A stretch of DNA of 64,000 nucleotides from Clostridiales bacterium (GCA_022508305.1 JAFLVM010000001.1:834341-898340), one strand, 5' to 3'; shown: positions 34,739-43,778, counted from the stretch's first letter. Numbers and translations: made by a program. The notes: generated by a model from the sequence alone, not told the origin.

Positions 34739-35563
34739 ATGAAATCACAACAGGTAAAAAAAGGACAAAATTTTAGGTTCGGGTTTTACGACGTTCCCGC
34801 AAAGAGTAGGCTTGACGCAATCAAGGACGTAGGCTTTGACGAAACGATGTTTTGGTGGGGAGCGGAATTCGAATCAACGGACGGAAGCAGATTAAAGCTG
34901 TACGACTACGCAATCAAGGTGGGATTAGAGGTAAACACCTGTCACTTCCCCTCAACGAACGCGCATTGGCTTTGGTACGACGACGAGAGGGCGGCAAGCT
35001 ACGTCAAGCAGTTCGACGAAGCGTGCCGAGAGTGCGGCGAACGGGGAATAAAAAACTTGGTTTTGCACCTGACGCGCAGGCTGATTACACCCGAACCCAA
35101 TCAACTGGGCGTTGACAACTTTGCAAGGATGCTTGAATCCGCCGAAAAGAACGACGTCGTAATAGCCATTGAAAACACGCGGTTTTTGCGGTACAACGAC
35201 TTTATTCTGCAACACTTCAATAGCAGCAACATTGGCTATTGCTTTGACAGCGGTCACGCAAACTGCTACACGCCGAACGAAGACCCGCTTTCCAAATACG
35301 GACGCATGCTCGTAACCACCCATATTCACGACAACGTAGGAGCGGTGGGAGAGTACCCCGACCAACACCATCTTATGGGTGAAGGAAACGTAAACTTCGA
35401 CGAAGTGTTTGCTAAGCTCAAACATTTCGGCGTAAGGAGCGTCAACTTGGAGTCCTACTGCAACGAAACGAGCAAGTATTACGGCAAGCTCAACTACGGA
35501 CAGTTCCTTCAGTTGTCCATCGAAAAGCTGCGCGAGCAAATGAAAAAGAGCGGCTTGCTTTAA
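34739..35563 (+). CDS. Xylose isomerase-like TIM-barrel protein (sugar phosphate isomerase/epimerase)
   Basis: 274 residues. AP-endonuclease-2/xylose-isomerase-type barrel with metal-ligand motifs visible: CHFPSTNAHWLW, VLHLTRR, VIAIENTRF (Glu), CFDSGHANCY (Asp and His), VTTHIHDNVG (His-x-His-Asp) and VNLESYC (Glu). Family members isomerise or epimerise sugars or their phosphates, or act as endonuclease IV. First gene of an operon with an ABC importer, so it may act on the imported compound. The ribosome binding site is weak. Confidence 0.8.
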   Translation: MKSQQVKKGQNFRFGFYDVPAKSRLDAIKDVGFDETMFWWGAEFESTDGSRLKLYDYAIKVGLEVNTCHFPSTNAHWLWYDDERAASYVKQFDEACRECGERGIKNLVLHLTRRLITPEPNQLGVDNFARMLESAEKNDVVIAIENTRFLRYNDFILQHFNSSNIGYCFDSGHANCYTPNEDPLSKYGRMLVTTHIHDNVGAVGEYPDQHHLMGEGNVNFDEVFAKLKHFGVRSVNLESYCNETSKYYGKLNYGQFLQLSIEKLREQMKKSGLL

Positions 35564-35624
35564 TTTAGAAATTGACGTTTGCAAAAACGTGAATTAAATA
35601 AAAAAACAAAAAAGGAGTAACATA

Positions 35625-36845
35625 ATGAAAAAAATCAAACTGTTAAGCGTCATTATTGCTATAGTTTTGGTTATTTCGTCGCTGTTCGTAGTTCTTGCAG
35701 CATGCGACAACGGCCCCGCTGACATCAGCGAGATAATCGAAGACGGACAAAAAATGACGACCGCTGAGCTTATTGCAAAGGCTAAGGAAGAAAAGGGTGA
35801 ATTTAACGCTTACGGTAATACGTCACGTATAGCCGCTGCTATGACAGGCTTCTTGGCAAAGTACGGCGAAGAGCTTGGTCTTGATTCCTCGACAGCTCAC
35901 GCTTCAAAGCAAAGCGACTCTCAAATTTACACTCTGCTCACGAACGAGTACATTTCAAGCAACAACAGTAAAGCTGCGTCCATGGTTATGATTCAGGACG
36001 GCGCTCAACTTGTTCTTTACAGAGAGCAAAGCAAGATTTTGCAAAACTACGTTCCTTCCACGATGAAGGACAAGGTTGACGAAAACGACCTCGTACCCCT
36101 CGTTCATCAATACATCAACAAGCTGTTTATGTGGAACAAGACCGGTAAGGGCGCTGACCTCGTAGTTAACAACGTTTGGCAAGTAGTAGACGACGACTTC
36201 ATGCAAGGCAGAACTATCTACTTCAAGAGCCCTGTAAACGAGCAAGTTAACATGAACTTCCTCATCATGCTCACTAAAGACGAATGGGCAAACAAGCTTG
36301 CAGCTGCGTACAAAGCTCTGTACAACAAGGACATCGTTCTTGACAGCGACTGCCCCAACGCAGGTTATCAATGGGTAAAGGCTTTCGTTAAGAAGGCAAG
36401 TTTCGCTATCAACAGCGATACCACAATCTGCGAAGACCTCAATAAGTCTGACAACGCAGGTAACCTTGGTCTGTTCGTTCTGTCCAAGACTCGCGACCTC
36501 ACCACCAACAATCTTCAAGTTGCTGCTTGGAAAGAAGTTGAAAATCAACTCGTATCCGTAAATCCTTTCGCTGGATTTATGTATCCTATGTATTGCCAAC
36601 TTGCTTCCAACGGTCCCCGTCCTTACACGGCAATGCTGTTCATCAACTACCTGATGGAAGAAGACGGATTTGAACCTTGGGCTGAATGGGGCGCTTACTC
36701 CACCAACCCCGACATCGCTATTCAACAAGGCGACAGAGAACTGTCCTTCTGGCGTAACACGTTGGTAATCGAAGACGCATCCTACATCAGCAACAAGAAA
36801 GCAAGCGTTTCCGACTTCGTAAGCGGCGTAATCGCAAGCAAATAG
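35625..36845 (+). CDS. ABC transporter substrate-binding lipoprotein (FbpA-like)
   Basis: 406 residues. Signal peptide with lipobox VVLAAC. The mature sequence (TAELIAKAKEEKGEFNAYGN, QDGAQLVLYREQSKILQNYV) has the periplasmic-binding-protein II layout of the FbpA/iron and 2-aminoethylphosphonate group. Family members bind ferric iron, thiamine, polyamines or phosphonates; the ligand is not decided by sequence here. Followed by a strong hairpin and then the permease. Confidence 0.8.
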   Translation: MKKIKLLSVIIAIVLVISSLFVVLAACDNGPADISEIIEDGQKMTTAELIAKAKEEKGEFNAYGNTSRIAAAMTGFLAKYGEELGLDSSTAHASKQSDSQIYTLLTNEYISSNNSKAASMVMIQDGAQLVLYREQSKILQNYVPSTMKDKVDENDLVPLVHQYINKLFMWNKTGKGADLVVNNVWQVVDDDFMQGRTIYFKSPVNEQVNMNFLIMLTKDEWANKLAAAYKALYNKDIVLDSDCPNAGYQWVKAFVKKASFAINSDTTICEDLNKSDNAGNLGLFVLSKTRDLTTNNLQVAAWKEVENQLVSVNPFAGFMYPMYCQLASNGPRPYTAMLFINYLMEEDGFEPWAEWGAYSTNPDIAIQQGDRELSFWRNTLVIEDASYISNKKASVSDFVSGVIASK

Positions 36846-36876
36846 TACTAACTACAATTAGTCACATAAGTTTTAA

Positions 36877-36903
36877 AAGTAGGGGCGGAGTCCGCCCCTA
36901 CTT
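36877..36903 (+). promoter_or_regulatory. Perfect GC-rich hairpin between binding-protein and permease genes
   Basis: AAGTAGGGGCGGA (36877-36889) and TCCGCCCCTACTT (36891-36903) are exact inverse copies around one base. There is no T run after it. Likely an mRNA-stabilising or partial-termination structure that keeps the binding protein more abundant than the permease; this is inferred from how such operons usually behave. Confidence 0.6.
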
Positions 36904-36920
36904 AAATAAAAGGAGTAAAT

Positions 36921-38723
36921 ATGCTAAATTCTTACGAATTGAGTAGGGGGAGAAAGTTCAAAAACTGGCTCAAAAACTTCTTTACTCAACCGGCAAATAT
37001 CATTTTGGTGGTGTCGTTGGTAATTTTGGGCGTCTTTACGTTGTTTCCTCTCATATCTTTGTTGTCGGACACATTCAAGGTGCACATTGCCGAACTGATG
37101 TTTGAGGAGCTTCGCGGTTCAACGCTCAACAGCGCAACCGGCTTCCATTGGTCGAGAATGTTGTTCTCCGACGTGAGCGCAATGTACTTTTGGAAGCCGC
37201 TGGGCAACGCTGTTTTGATGTCGCTGCTGTCAAGCGCTATCGCCATCTTGTACGGCGGTGTAGTAGCGTTTTTGATTACCCGTACCGACATCAAGGCGAA
37301 GAAGTTTTTGTCTGCTATTTTCGTATTCCCCTACATTATGCCCTCTTGGACTCTTGCGTCCTTTTGGAAAAACTTTTTCCAAAACCCCGACATCGGCAGC
37401 GGAACGGGCGGAATGCTGTACAACCTTCTTGGAATCAAGGTTTCCGAAGGATTCGTGTACGGCTTGGTACCCAGCGCAATAGTTTTGGGTCTTCACTACG
37501 CGCCGTTCGCGTACATTCTTATCGGCGGAATTCTGCGTAACATGGACGCCAACCTCGAGGAGGCTGCAACGGTTTTGGGCGCTTCGCGATTCAAGATTAT
37601 TCGCCGCATAACGTTGCCCATAGTTATGCCTGCATTGCTGTCCACCTTCCTGTTGGTGTTCAGTAGCAGTATGAGCGCTTACGCAGTTCCTCAATTTTTG
37701 GGCGGTTCAAGCGGATTTACCGTTTTGACCACTTCAATGAAGCAGTTTATCGGCTACGGTTGGTACGGTCAAGGCTACATCATGGCTGTATTTATGATTA
37801 TTTTCGGCTTGATTATTCTTGGACTAAACCAGTACTTTACGGGCAAACGCAAGTCCTTTACAACGGTTACGGGCAAGTCGGGTCAGATTTCTTACATAAA
37901 GCTCAAGGGTTGGAAATACGTTTTGGCGGTAATTCTCGTGCTGCTCAGTCTGTTCTGCTCCGTGTTGCCCCTTATCACGTTTGCTTTGGAATCGCTTTGC
38001 GTAACTCCCGGCGACTACAGCGCGCTTACCTTCGACTTTTGGATTTCCAAAGTTCCTGTCAACAACAACGGTATTCACGGTGTGTTCCACGAACCGCAAC
38101 TGTGGAGAGCATTCGGTAACAGCGTCGGACTGTCCGTGTGCTGCGCGCTGATTGCAGGCACCGTAGGTATCTTGATTGGTTACGCCGTGTCGAAGCGTCG
38201 CGGAACCGCTCTTGCAAGATTCGTGGACAACTTGGCATTTTTGCCCTACCTTATGCCCTCTATGGCGTTGGGAGCTGCCTTCCTTGCGCTTGGCACGCCC
38301 TTGGGACTAAACCAAACCTTCTTCCTGTTGGTGTTGGTAGGCGCGGTCAAGTATTTGCCCTTTGCATCTCGTAGCGGTATCAACGCTATGCTACAGCTGT
38401 CGGGTGAAATTGAAGAAGCGGCGCTGCTCGTCAAGGTTCCTTGGTGGAAGCGTATGGTGCGTATCATCTTCCCGATACAAAAATCCACTTTCATTTCCGG
38501 TTATCTGCTGCCCTTTACTTCCTGTATGAGAGAGTTGTCGCTGTTTACGTTGCTTGCAACGGGACAAATGACGCTTTTGACCACGCTGCTCGAAGACTGG
38601 CAAACCTGGTGGCAACAATCGGCAAACGCGCTCAACTTGATAATAATAGTTACCGTCTTGTTGATTAACTTCATCGTAAACAAGCTTACGGGCGCATCAA
38701 TAGATAAAGGAGTAGGAGGCTAA
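36921..38723 (+). CDS. ABC transporter permease (fused double domain, FbpB-like)
   Basis: 600 residues, about 12 membrane helices in two homologous halves. Each half carries an EAA-type loop: NLEEAATVLGASRFKIIRRI (about 212-231) and GEIEEAALLVKVPWWKRMVR (about 494). Fused permeases are typical of ferric-iron (SfuB/FbpB) and related importers. AAGGAG ribosome binding site; the ATPase gene follows after 5 bases. Confidence 0.9.
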   Translation: MLNSYELSRGRKFKNWLKNFFTQPANIILVVSLVILGVFTLFPLISLLSDTFKVHIAELMFEELRGSTLNSATGFHWSRMLFSDVSAMYFWKPLGNAVLMSLLSSAIAILYGGVVAFLITRTDIKAKKFLSAIFVFPYIMPSWTLASFWKNFFQNPDIGSGTGGMLYNLLGIKVSEGFVYGLVPSAIVLGLHYAPFAYILIGGILRNMDANLEEAATVLGASRFKIIRRITLPIVMPALLSTFLLVFSSSMSAYAVPQFLGGSSGFTVLTTSMKQFIGYGWYGQGYIMAVFMIIFGLIILGLNQYFTGKRKSFTTVTGKSGQISYIKLKGWKYVLAVILVLLSLFCSVLPLITFALESLCVTPGDYSALTFDFWISKVPVNNNGIHGVFHEPQLWRAFGNSVGLSVCCALIAGTVGILIGYAVSKRRGTALARFVDNLAFLPYLMPSMALGAAFLALGTPLGLNQTFFLLVLVGAVKYLPFASRSGINAMLQLSGEIEEAALLVKVPWWKRMVRIIFPIQKSTFISGYLLPFTSCMRELSLFTLLATGQMTLLTTLLEDWQTWWQQSANALNLIIIVTVLLINFIVNKLTGASIDKGVGG

Positions 38724-38728
38724 GAATT

Positions 38729-40066
38729 ATGCCAAAAATTACACTTGAACACGTAACGAAAAGATTTGATAAATTCGTAGCGGTAGACGATCTCAATCTG
38801 GAAATAGAAGACCGCGACTTTATAACCCTGCTCGGACCTTCCGGCTGCGGCAAGACTACGACGCTTAGAATGATTGCCGGCTTGGAAACGCCTACGGAAG
38901 GACGCATCACAATCGGCGACAGAGTGGTATTTGACGCTCAAAAGGGCATCAACATCTCTCCCGGTAAGCGCGACATCGGATTTTTGTTCCAAAACTACGC
39001 TTTGTGGCCGCACATGACGGTGTATCAGAACATCGCGTTCGGCTTGGAGAACTTGCGTTGGAAGAAGGACGCTATTCGCAAGCGCGTTGACGAAATGCTT
39101 GCTCTGCTCAAGATTGAGCAATTCGAAAAGCGTTACCCAAGCGAGCTGTCAGGCGGTCAGCAACAGCGTGTGGCTATCGCCCGTACGCTTGCTCCCAGCC
39201 CGAAAGTGCTGTTTATGGACGAGCCTCTTTCCAACCTCGACGCAAAACTGCGTTTGGAAATGCGTACCGAGCTTAAACGCTTGCACGCAAACACCGATTC
39301 CACCTTCGTGTACGTTACTCACGACCAACTCGAGGCTATGACCCTTGCAACCAAGGTGTGCTTGATGGATACGGGCGTTTTGCAACAGTACGACCCACCC
39401 CTCGTGGTGTACAACAAGCCCAACAACCTGTTCGTTGCAGACTTCGTTGGTAACCCCACGATGAACTTCATTCCCGGAAAGGCGGAAATTGAAGGCAACG
39501 TAGCAAAGATTGAAATGCTGGGCAAGAAATTCCTTTTGGAGTGCGACAGCATCGACGAGTCGCTTGCGTACGTCGAACCTGAAAAACCTGCGGAAGGCGA
39601 AGCGGTAGAAGGTGCGGCGGCAGAGGCAGTCGTTGAAGCCGAGCAAGTTCAGGAAGAACCCGTTGACCCGCGTCGCGACGTAATCGTAGGTATTCGTCCC
39701 GAGTTCGTACGCGTTGAACAGGGCGAGCTTTGCGGCAAAATTTACACCGCATTGCCCGCAGGTATGGAAACGACTGTTAAACTCGATGTCAACGGAGACG
39801 TTGTAACGTCCGTAGTGTTCGGCAGCGTAGACTATCCCGCTGACGCAGAAATTAAATTTGAATTTGTAGGCAACGGCATCATACTGTTTGACGCCAAAAG
39901 TCGCAACAAGCTCGGAATGGGCAAATTGACTATCGGTGACAAAAAGCCCGACGTTGTAGAAAAGGTCAAAAAGGCAGCTACAAAATCGACTAAAAAGACT
40001 GCCGAAAAACCTGCAAAAACGACAAAGTCCACAGCCGCAAAAACCAAGAAAACCACAAAAGAATAG
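38729..40066 (+). CDS. ABC transporter ATP-binding protein (FbpC/PotA-like) with Lys-rich tail
   Basis: 445 residues. Walker A GPSGCGKTTTLRMIAGLE, Q-loop FLFQNYALWPHMTV, signature LSGGQQQRVAIARTLA, Walker B VLFMDEPLSNLDAKLR and the switch His YVTHDQLEA. A C-terminal TOBE-like region follows, interrupted by an acidic Ala/Glu stretch (about 288-320). The last 30 residues are a Lys/Thr/Ala tail rich in KSTKKT-type repeats, not usual for the family and resembling the tail of the S-4TM protein at 52.9 kb. AGGAGG ribosome binding site. Confidence 0.92.
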   Translation: MPKITLEHVTKRFDKFVAVDDLNLEIEDRDFITLLGPSGCGKTTTLRMIAGLETPTEGRITIGDRVVFDAQKGINISPGKRDIGFLFQNYALWPHMTVYQNIAFGLENLRWKKDAIRKRVDEMLALLKIEQFEKRYPSELSGGQQQRVAIARTLAPSPKVLFMDEPLSNLDAKLRLEMRTELKRLHANTDSTFVYVTHDQLEAMTLATKVCLMDTGVLQQYDPPLVVYNKPNNLFVADFVGNPTMNFIPGKAEIEGNVAKIEMLGKKFLLECDSIDESLAYVEPEKPAEGEAVEGAAAEAVVEAEQVQEEPVDPRRDVIVGIRPEFVRVEQGELCGKIYTALPAGMETTVKLDVNGDVVTSVVFGSVDYPADAEIKFEFVGNGIILFDAKSRNKLGMGKLTIGDKKPDVVEKVKKAATKSTKKTAEKPAKTTKSTAAKTKKTTKE

Positions 40067-40110
40067 GCTGTGAGTAAAACTTTGTAGTTTTTCGCAAAAA
40101 CCAACTAAAT

Positions 40111-40149
40111 AAAAAGGTTCCTCAATTCCATTCAAGAGGAGCCTTTTTT
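40111..40149 (+). terminator. Terminator of the isomerase-ABC operon
   Basis: AAAAAGGTTCCTC pairs with GAGGAGCCTTTTTT. Confidence 0.75.
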
Positions 40150-40154
40150 CATTA

Positions 40155-40183
40155 TTTACATCAATTTGTTTTTATGGTATACT
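40155..40183 (+). promoter_or_regulatory. Promoter of the GH2 glycosidase gene
   Basis: TTTACA (40155-40160), 17 bases, TATACT (40178-40183). Confidence 0.55.
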
Positions 40184-40211
40184 AATTACAACACAAAGGA
40201 GAGTGTCAACA

Positions 40212-41969
40212 ATGTCACTTCGCAATTTGACAACGGTGTGGGGCGAAAAAATTTCCAACAATCCATTGCAGGAGTACCCGCGCCCACAATTCGTTCGCAA
40301 CAGCTACGTTAATCTCAACGGTTTGTGGGATTACGCGATTACCAAATTTGACGTCGTTCCAAGTGTCTACGATGGCAAAATTCGCGTGCCTTTTTCACCC
40401 GAAAGCTCGCTTTCGGGAGTTAATCGCTGTCTTAAAGCAAAAGAGTATTTGTTTTACCGCGTGTTTTTTACGTTGCCCAAGACCTTCGTAAAAGATTTGG
40501 TTTTGCTCAATTTCGGCGCGGTGGACAGCATTTGCGACGTTTACGTAAACGGCGAGCCTGTGTGCCATCACGAGGGCGGCTACAACAGTTTCAGCGTAGA
40601 TATTACCTCTGCGTTAAGAGCGGAAAACAACGAGCTTGTTGTCAAGGTGCGCGACTTTACCGACAAGTATTTCCACACCCGTGGCAAGCAATCAACACAC
40701 CGCGGCGGAATGTGGTACACGCCTCAAAGCGGAATTTGGCAAACGGTGTGGTTAGAGAGCGTTCCCGCGCAGTACGTTTCGAGCATTCGCGTGACGCCCG
40801 ACTACGACAAGGCGCAGGTGACGGTGGAAGCGGAGTGCAATTTCGACGAGCCAATTACCGTCAAGGTGTTGGACGGCGACAGAGAAATAGCGCAAGGCGA
40901 CGGCAAGTGCGTAGTTACCGTAGCTTTCCCAAACGGTGAGTTCACACCTTGGACGCCTGAAAATCCGCACCTGTACAACCTTAAAATCATTTCCCGCCGA
41001 GATTTTGTGGAAAGTTACTTCGGCATGCGCAAGTTCAGCTGCGAAAAGGTGGGTAAATACTACCGTCTTATGCTTAACAACAAGCCCTACTTCCACAACG
41101 GACTGCTCGACCAGGGCTACTACAGTGACGGCTTGTACACCCCGCCGAGCGACGAGGCAATGATTTTCGATATTCAAACGGCAAAGAATCTCGGCTTTAA
41201 CATGCTGCGCAAGCACATCAAGGTAGAGCCTGCCCGTTGGTACTATCACTGCGACAGACTTGGTATGCTCGTTTGGCAAGATATGCCCAGCGGCGGCACC
41301 CGTCAACACAAGTTGGAAACGCTGTACTTGCCCTTCGTGGGCTTGAACAAAATCAAGGACAGCAACTATTGGCTGTTTTCGCGCAAGCAGGAAGAGGGGC
41401 GCAATCAGTTCATCGACGAGTACACCGAAATGCTAAGCCAACTGTACAACTGCGTGAGCATTGCCATGTGGGTACCATTCAACGAGGGTTGGGGGCAGTT
41501 TGACGCCAATAGTATTGCTCAACTGACCAAGGATTTGGACGACACGCGCACCGTAGACCATGCAAGCGGTTGGCACGACCAAGGTGGTGGAGACGTCAGG
41601 AGCCTGCACGTGTATTTCAAGAGGGTTCGCCTGCCGCGCGACAAAAATCGCGCAGTGTGCCTAACGGAATTTGGCGGGTACAGCTTCAAGGACGGCGAGC
41701 ATAGTTTCAATCCCGACGCTACCTACAGCTACAAGAAGTTTGAAACGCTTGAGGATTTCAACAACGGCGTAAGGCAGCTGTACGAGCGCGACGTTATTGA
41801 CTGGATTGACAAGGGTTTGTGCGCCACAGTTTACACTCAGCTTACCGACGTCGAGGACGAGGTCAACGGACTGCTCACCTACGACCGCAAGGTACTGAAG
41901 ATTGACGCCGACATGATGAGGGAAATCAACGGCAAGGTGAATTTGCACGGATTAGAGGAAAAGCGATGA
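40212..41969 (+). CDS. Glycoside hydrolase family 2 (beta-galactosidase/glucuronidase-like)
   Basis: 585 residues from the ATG 10 bases after AAAGGAG; an in-frame GTG at 40203 is too close to that site. N-terminal sugar-binding jelly roll (LNGLWDYAI, GAVDSICDVYVNGEPVCHHE), immunoglobulin-like domain, then TIM barrel with acid/base Glu in WVPFNEGWGQFD (about 410) and nucleophile Glu in CLTEFGGYS (about 478). No signal peptide, so cytoplasmic and likely acting on imported oligosaccharides. The stop overlaps the tadA start (ATGA). Confidence 0.88.
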   Translation: MSLRNLTTVWGEKISNNPLQEYPRPQFVRNSYVNLNGLWDYAITKFDVVPSVYDGKIRVPFSPESSLSGVNRCLKAKEYLFYRVFFTLPKTFVKDLVLLNFGAVDSICDVYVNGEPVCHHEGGYNSFSVDITSALRAENNELVVKVRDFTDKYFHTRGKQSTHRGGMWYTPQSGIWQTVWLESVPAQYVSSIRVTPDYDKAQVTVEAECNFDEPITVKVLDGDREIAQGDGKCVVTVAFPNGEFTPWTPENPHLYNLKIISRRDFVESYFGMRKFSCEKVGKYYRLMLNNKPYFHNGLLDQGYYSDGLYTPPSDEAMIFDIQTAKNLGFNMLRKHIKVEPARWYYHCDRLGMLVWQDMPSGGTRQHKLETLYLPFVGLNKIKDSNYWLFSRKQEEGRNQFIDEYTEMLSQLYNCVSIAMWVPFNEGWGQFDANSIAQLTKDLDDTRTVDHASGWHDQGGGDVRSLHVYFKRVRLPRDKNRAVCLTEFGGYSFKDGEHSFNPDATYSYKKFETLEDFNNGVRQLYERDVIDWIDKGLCATVYTQLTDVEDEVNGLLTYDRKVLKIDADMMREINGKVNLHGLEEKR

Positions 41970-42409
41970 CGCAGGAACATTACATGCGTTTGGCGCTCAA
42001 GCAAGCGCGTGTTTCGCAAAAAAACGACGAAGTTCCAATAGGCGCGGTGGTGGTGAAAAACGGCGAGGTTATTGCCCGCGCGCACAACACGAGGAACGCA
42101 AGCAGGAATGCCGTCGAACATGCCGAGCTTGTGGCGATTGAGCGCGCTTGCAAAAAATTGAACGATTGGCGGCTTACGGGTTGCGACTTGTACGTGACGC
42201 TCGAGCCTTGCGTAATGTGTCTTGGAGCGTGCTACAATGCAAGGATTAGCAACGTTTACTTTGGCGCGTATGACCTCAGCGGCAAGGGTTGCGTTCAGCT
42301 TGCGGAAATGGTGGGACACACCTTGAACCACGAATTGACCCTACACGGTGGAGTTCTCGAAAAAGAATGTTCGGAAATTCTGACGGAGTATTTCAAGTCA
42401 AAACGGTGA
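41966..42409 (+). CDS. tadA: tRNA-specific adenosine deaminase TadA
   Basis: 147 residues. Zinc and catalytic motif HAELVAIE, then TLEPCVMCLGACYNARI (PCxxC) and the family PIGAVVV region. It converts A34 to inosine in tRNA-Arg(ACG). Translationally coupled to the GH2 gene, an unusual partner: tadA more often sits near dnaX or the tRNA-Ser genes. Confidence 0.93.
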   Translation: MTQEHYMRLALKQARVSQKNDEVPIGAVVVKNGEVIARAHNTRNASRNAVEHAELVAIERACKKLNDWRLTGCDLYVTLEPCVMCLGACYNARISNVYFGAYDLSGKGCVQLAEMVGHTLNHELTLHGGVLEKECSEILTEYFKSKR

Positions 42410-42504
42410 TCCTCGAAACACCTTCGCCTCATTGTGCGCTGTAAATATAATTGAATGCAAAAAGTGACAAGTTAACGGTGTTAAATAGTACAAATAAGAA
42501 ACTT

Positions 42505-42538
42505 AAAGGCGAAAAGTGTTCTCACTCTTCGCCTTTTT
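42505..42538. terminator. Terminator after tadA, overlapping the 3' end of the AmaP-like gene
   Basis: AAAGGCGAAAAG pairs with CTCTTCGCCTTT, followed by T. The stem includes the stop codon of the convergent minus-strand gene. Confidence 0.65.
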
Positions 42539-43316
42539 CTTTGTTTGAATTAGTTTTAGAATTTTTGTGTGGTTTCTCACTACTTGCCTCACCGGCGAGG
42601 TGCGACGAGTCGTCACGCAACTGTTCGCGAATTTCTTCTACCTTCTCTATGTCCTCTTTTTCTGCATTGCTTTCCATTTCTTCATCCGCTTTTTGACATG
42701 CCTCACAGTTATCTCTGAAAGGTTGCTCGTAAATGTCCGCAGAAAGTTCGCGTTGTTGAGTGAGTGTTTTTGCGAGTTTTTCCGCTTTGTCAACGTCGGG
42801 TTTGTAGCGGCTTTGTAGCTTGCGAATTTCGAAGTTTATGGAATTGAAGGTCAGTCCAAGGGTGTTTTTGAAAGCGTCGGCGATGAGGCAGCGCAGCTTG
42901 TCAATGGACTCCGACACGCTGTGAGTGCTGACGTCCACCTTGAGAGTTACCACCAACCCGCGAGTTTCGTCCAAACGCATTTTCGCTTTTTTCACACGTA
43001 TGCCGTCCACCTTTCTCGCGCAACTACGGACGATGTTGCGTATCACCTTTACGTTGGCGTGGGTGGCGCTTTCGCTGTCGCAGAACAGTAAAATCTGACG
43101 CAGGTTTTCCGCTTCGGAAAAATTGACGTAAATAATGTACGCTGACAGCAAACCGTAAATAATCGCCATGATAATAAGCATGGTTACCAACACTCCGTCG
43201 GTGTTGTCATCATTCCACGGTATAACGTTGGTAACGGACAGCAGCGTTGTTATCACAAAAACTAAGGTTATACAAATTTGCGCAATAATAGCGACTTTCT
43301 CTGCAATCTTTCTCAT
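42522..43316 (-). CDS. AmaP/Asp23-like envelope stress membrane protein
   Basis: 264 residues. Two N-terminal membrane helices (about 10-30 and 41-62) and a soluble domain (about 75-165) with VKKAKMRLDETRGLVVTLKV and RCLIADAFKNTLGLTFNSI, matching the alkaline-shock AmaP/Asp23 pattern. In related Gram-positives AmaP anchors Asp23 at the membrane. The C-terminal tail is charged, and element R8 encodes part of it. Single gene. Confidence 0.7.
   Translation of the reverse strand: MRKIAEKVAIIAQICITLVFVITTLLSVTNVIPWNDDNTDGVLVTMLIIMAIIYGLLSAYIIYVNFSEAENLRQILLFCDSESATHANVKVIRNIVRSCARKVDGIRVKKAKMRLDETRGLVVTLKVDVSTHSVSESIDKLRCLIADAFKNTLGLTFNSINFEIRKLQSRYKPDVDKAEKLAKTLTQQRELSADIYEQPFRDNCEACQKADEEMESNAEKEDIEKVEEIREQLRDDSSHLAGEASSEKPHKNSKTNSNKEKGEE
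42571..42602 (-). repeat. Dispersed palindromic element, copy R8, inside the AmaP-like gene
   Basis: On the minus strand CACCTCGCCGGTGAGGCAAG then TAGTGAGAAACC. It encodes HLAGEASSEK, a different frame from R6 and R7, within a tail that tolerates insertion. Confidence 0.6.
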
Positions 43317-43490
43317 ATCTGCCCCCTTTTGTTTTTTAGTATGGGCAATATAGCAAAAATTACTTATAAAAAAGTCAACAATTTACCGTTTTGACACAAC
43401 TTGTAAATGCCACTTGTTTTGCCGCTTATTTTTACGAAAAAATGCGAAAAACACCAAAACGAAAATAGCAATTTATCTCAATACAACAAA

Positions 43491-43535
43491 AAAAACACCG
43501 ATTACAACACTTTAGCAGTGTTTTTCGGTGTTTTT
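43491..43535 (-). terminator. Terminator of tRNA-Pro
   Basis: Outer stem AAAAACACCGA (43491-43501) with TCGGTGTTTTT (43525-43535), inner stem AACACT (43506) with AGTGTT (43517). On the minus strand it is followed by T-rich DNA. Confidence 0.7.
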
Positions 43536-43542
43536 AGTATTT

Positions 43543-43618
43543 TGGTCTGAGTGACTGGACTTGAACCAGCGACCCCAAGACCCCCAGTCTTGTGCGCTAC
43601 CAACTGCGCTACACCCAG
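43543..43618 (-). tRNA. tRNA-Pro (anticodon GGG)
   Basis: 76 bases including an encoded CCA. Acceptor CTGGGTG pairs with CACTCAG (one G-T). D arm GCGC-GCGC, anticodon stem CAAGA-TCTTG with loop CTGGGGG giving anticodon GGG, T arm GCTGG-TTCAAGT-CCAGT. The first base is C rather than the common G, as is usual for bacterial tRNA-Pro. Confidence 0.95.
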
Positions 43619-43628
43619 ATGCCTATAT

Positions 43629-43657
43629 ATAATACAACAATCTGCAAAAAATTGCAA
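43629..43657 (-). promoter_or_regulatory. Promoter of tRNA-Pro
   Basis: On the minus strand TTGCAA (43652-43657), 17 bases, TATTAT (43629-43634), about 10 bases before the mature 5' end. Confidence 0.65.
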
Positions 43658-43718
43658 CTGCTTGCAAACAAATAGTGCAAACAGTTTTGTAGGCGTTTTG
43701 CGCTATCACAAAAGCCTC

Positions 43719-43747
43719 TTGCAAAAATTTGATAAATAAAGTATAAT
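43719..43747 (+). promoter_or_regulatory. Promoter of the first nucleotidase gene
   Basis: TTGCAA (43719-43724), 17 bases, TATAAT (43742-43747), divergent from the tRNA promoter. Confidence 0.65.
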
Positions 43748-43759
43748 ATATAAAATATT

Positions 43760-43778
43760 TTATTGTGTTTCACAATAA
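43760..43778. promoter_or_regulatory. Operator-like inverted repeat
   Basis: TTATTGTG-TTT-CACAATAA, a perfect 8-bp inverted repeat 12 bases after the -10 of the nucleotidase promoter. A repressor site is the simplest reading. Confidence 0.5.
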
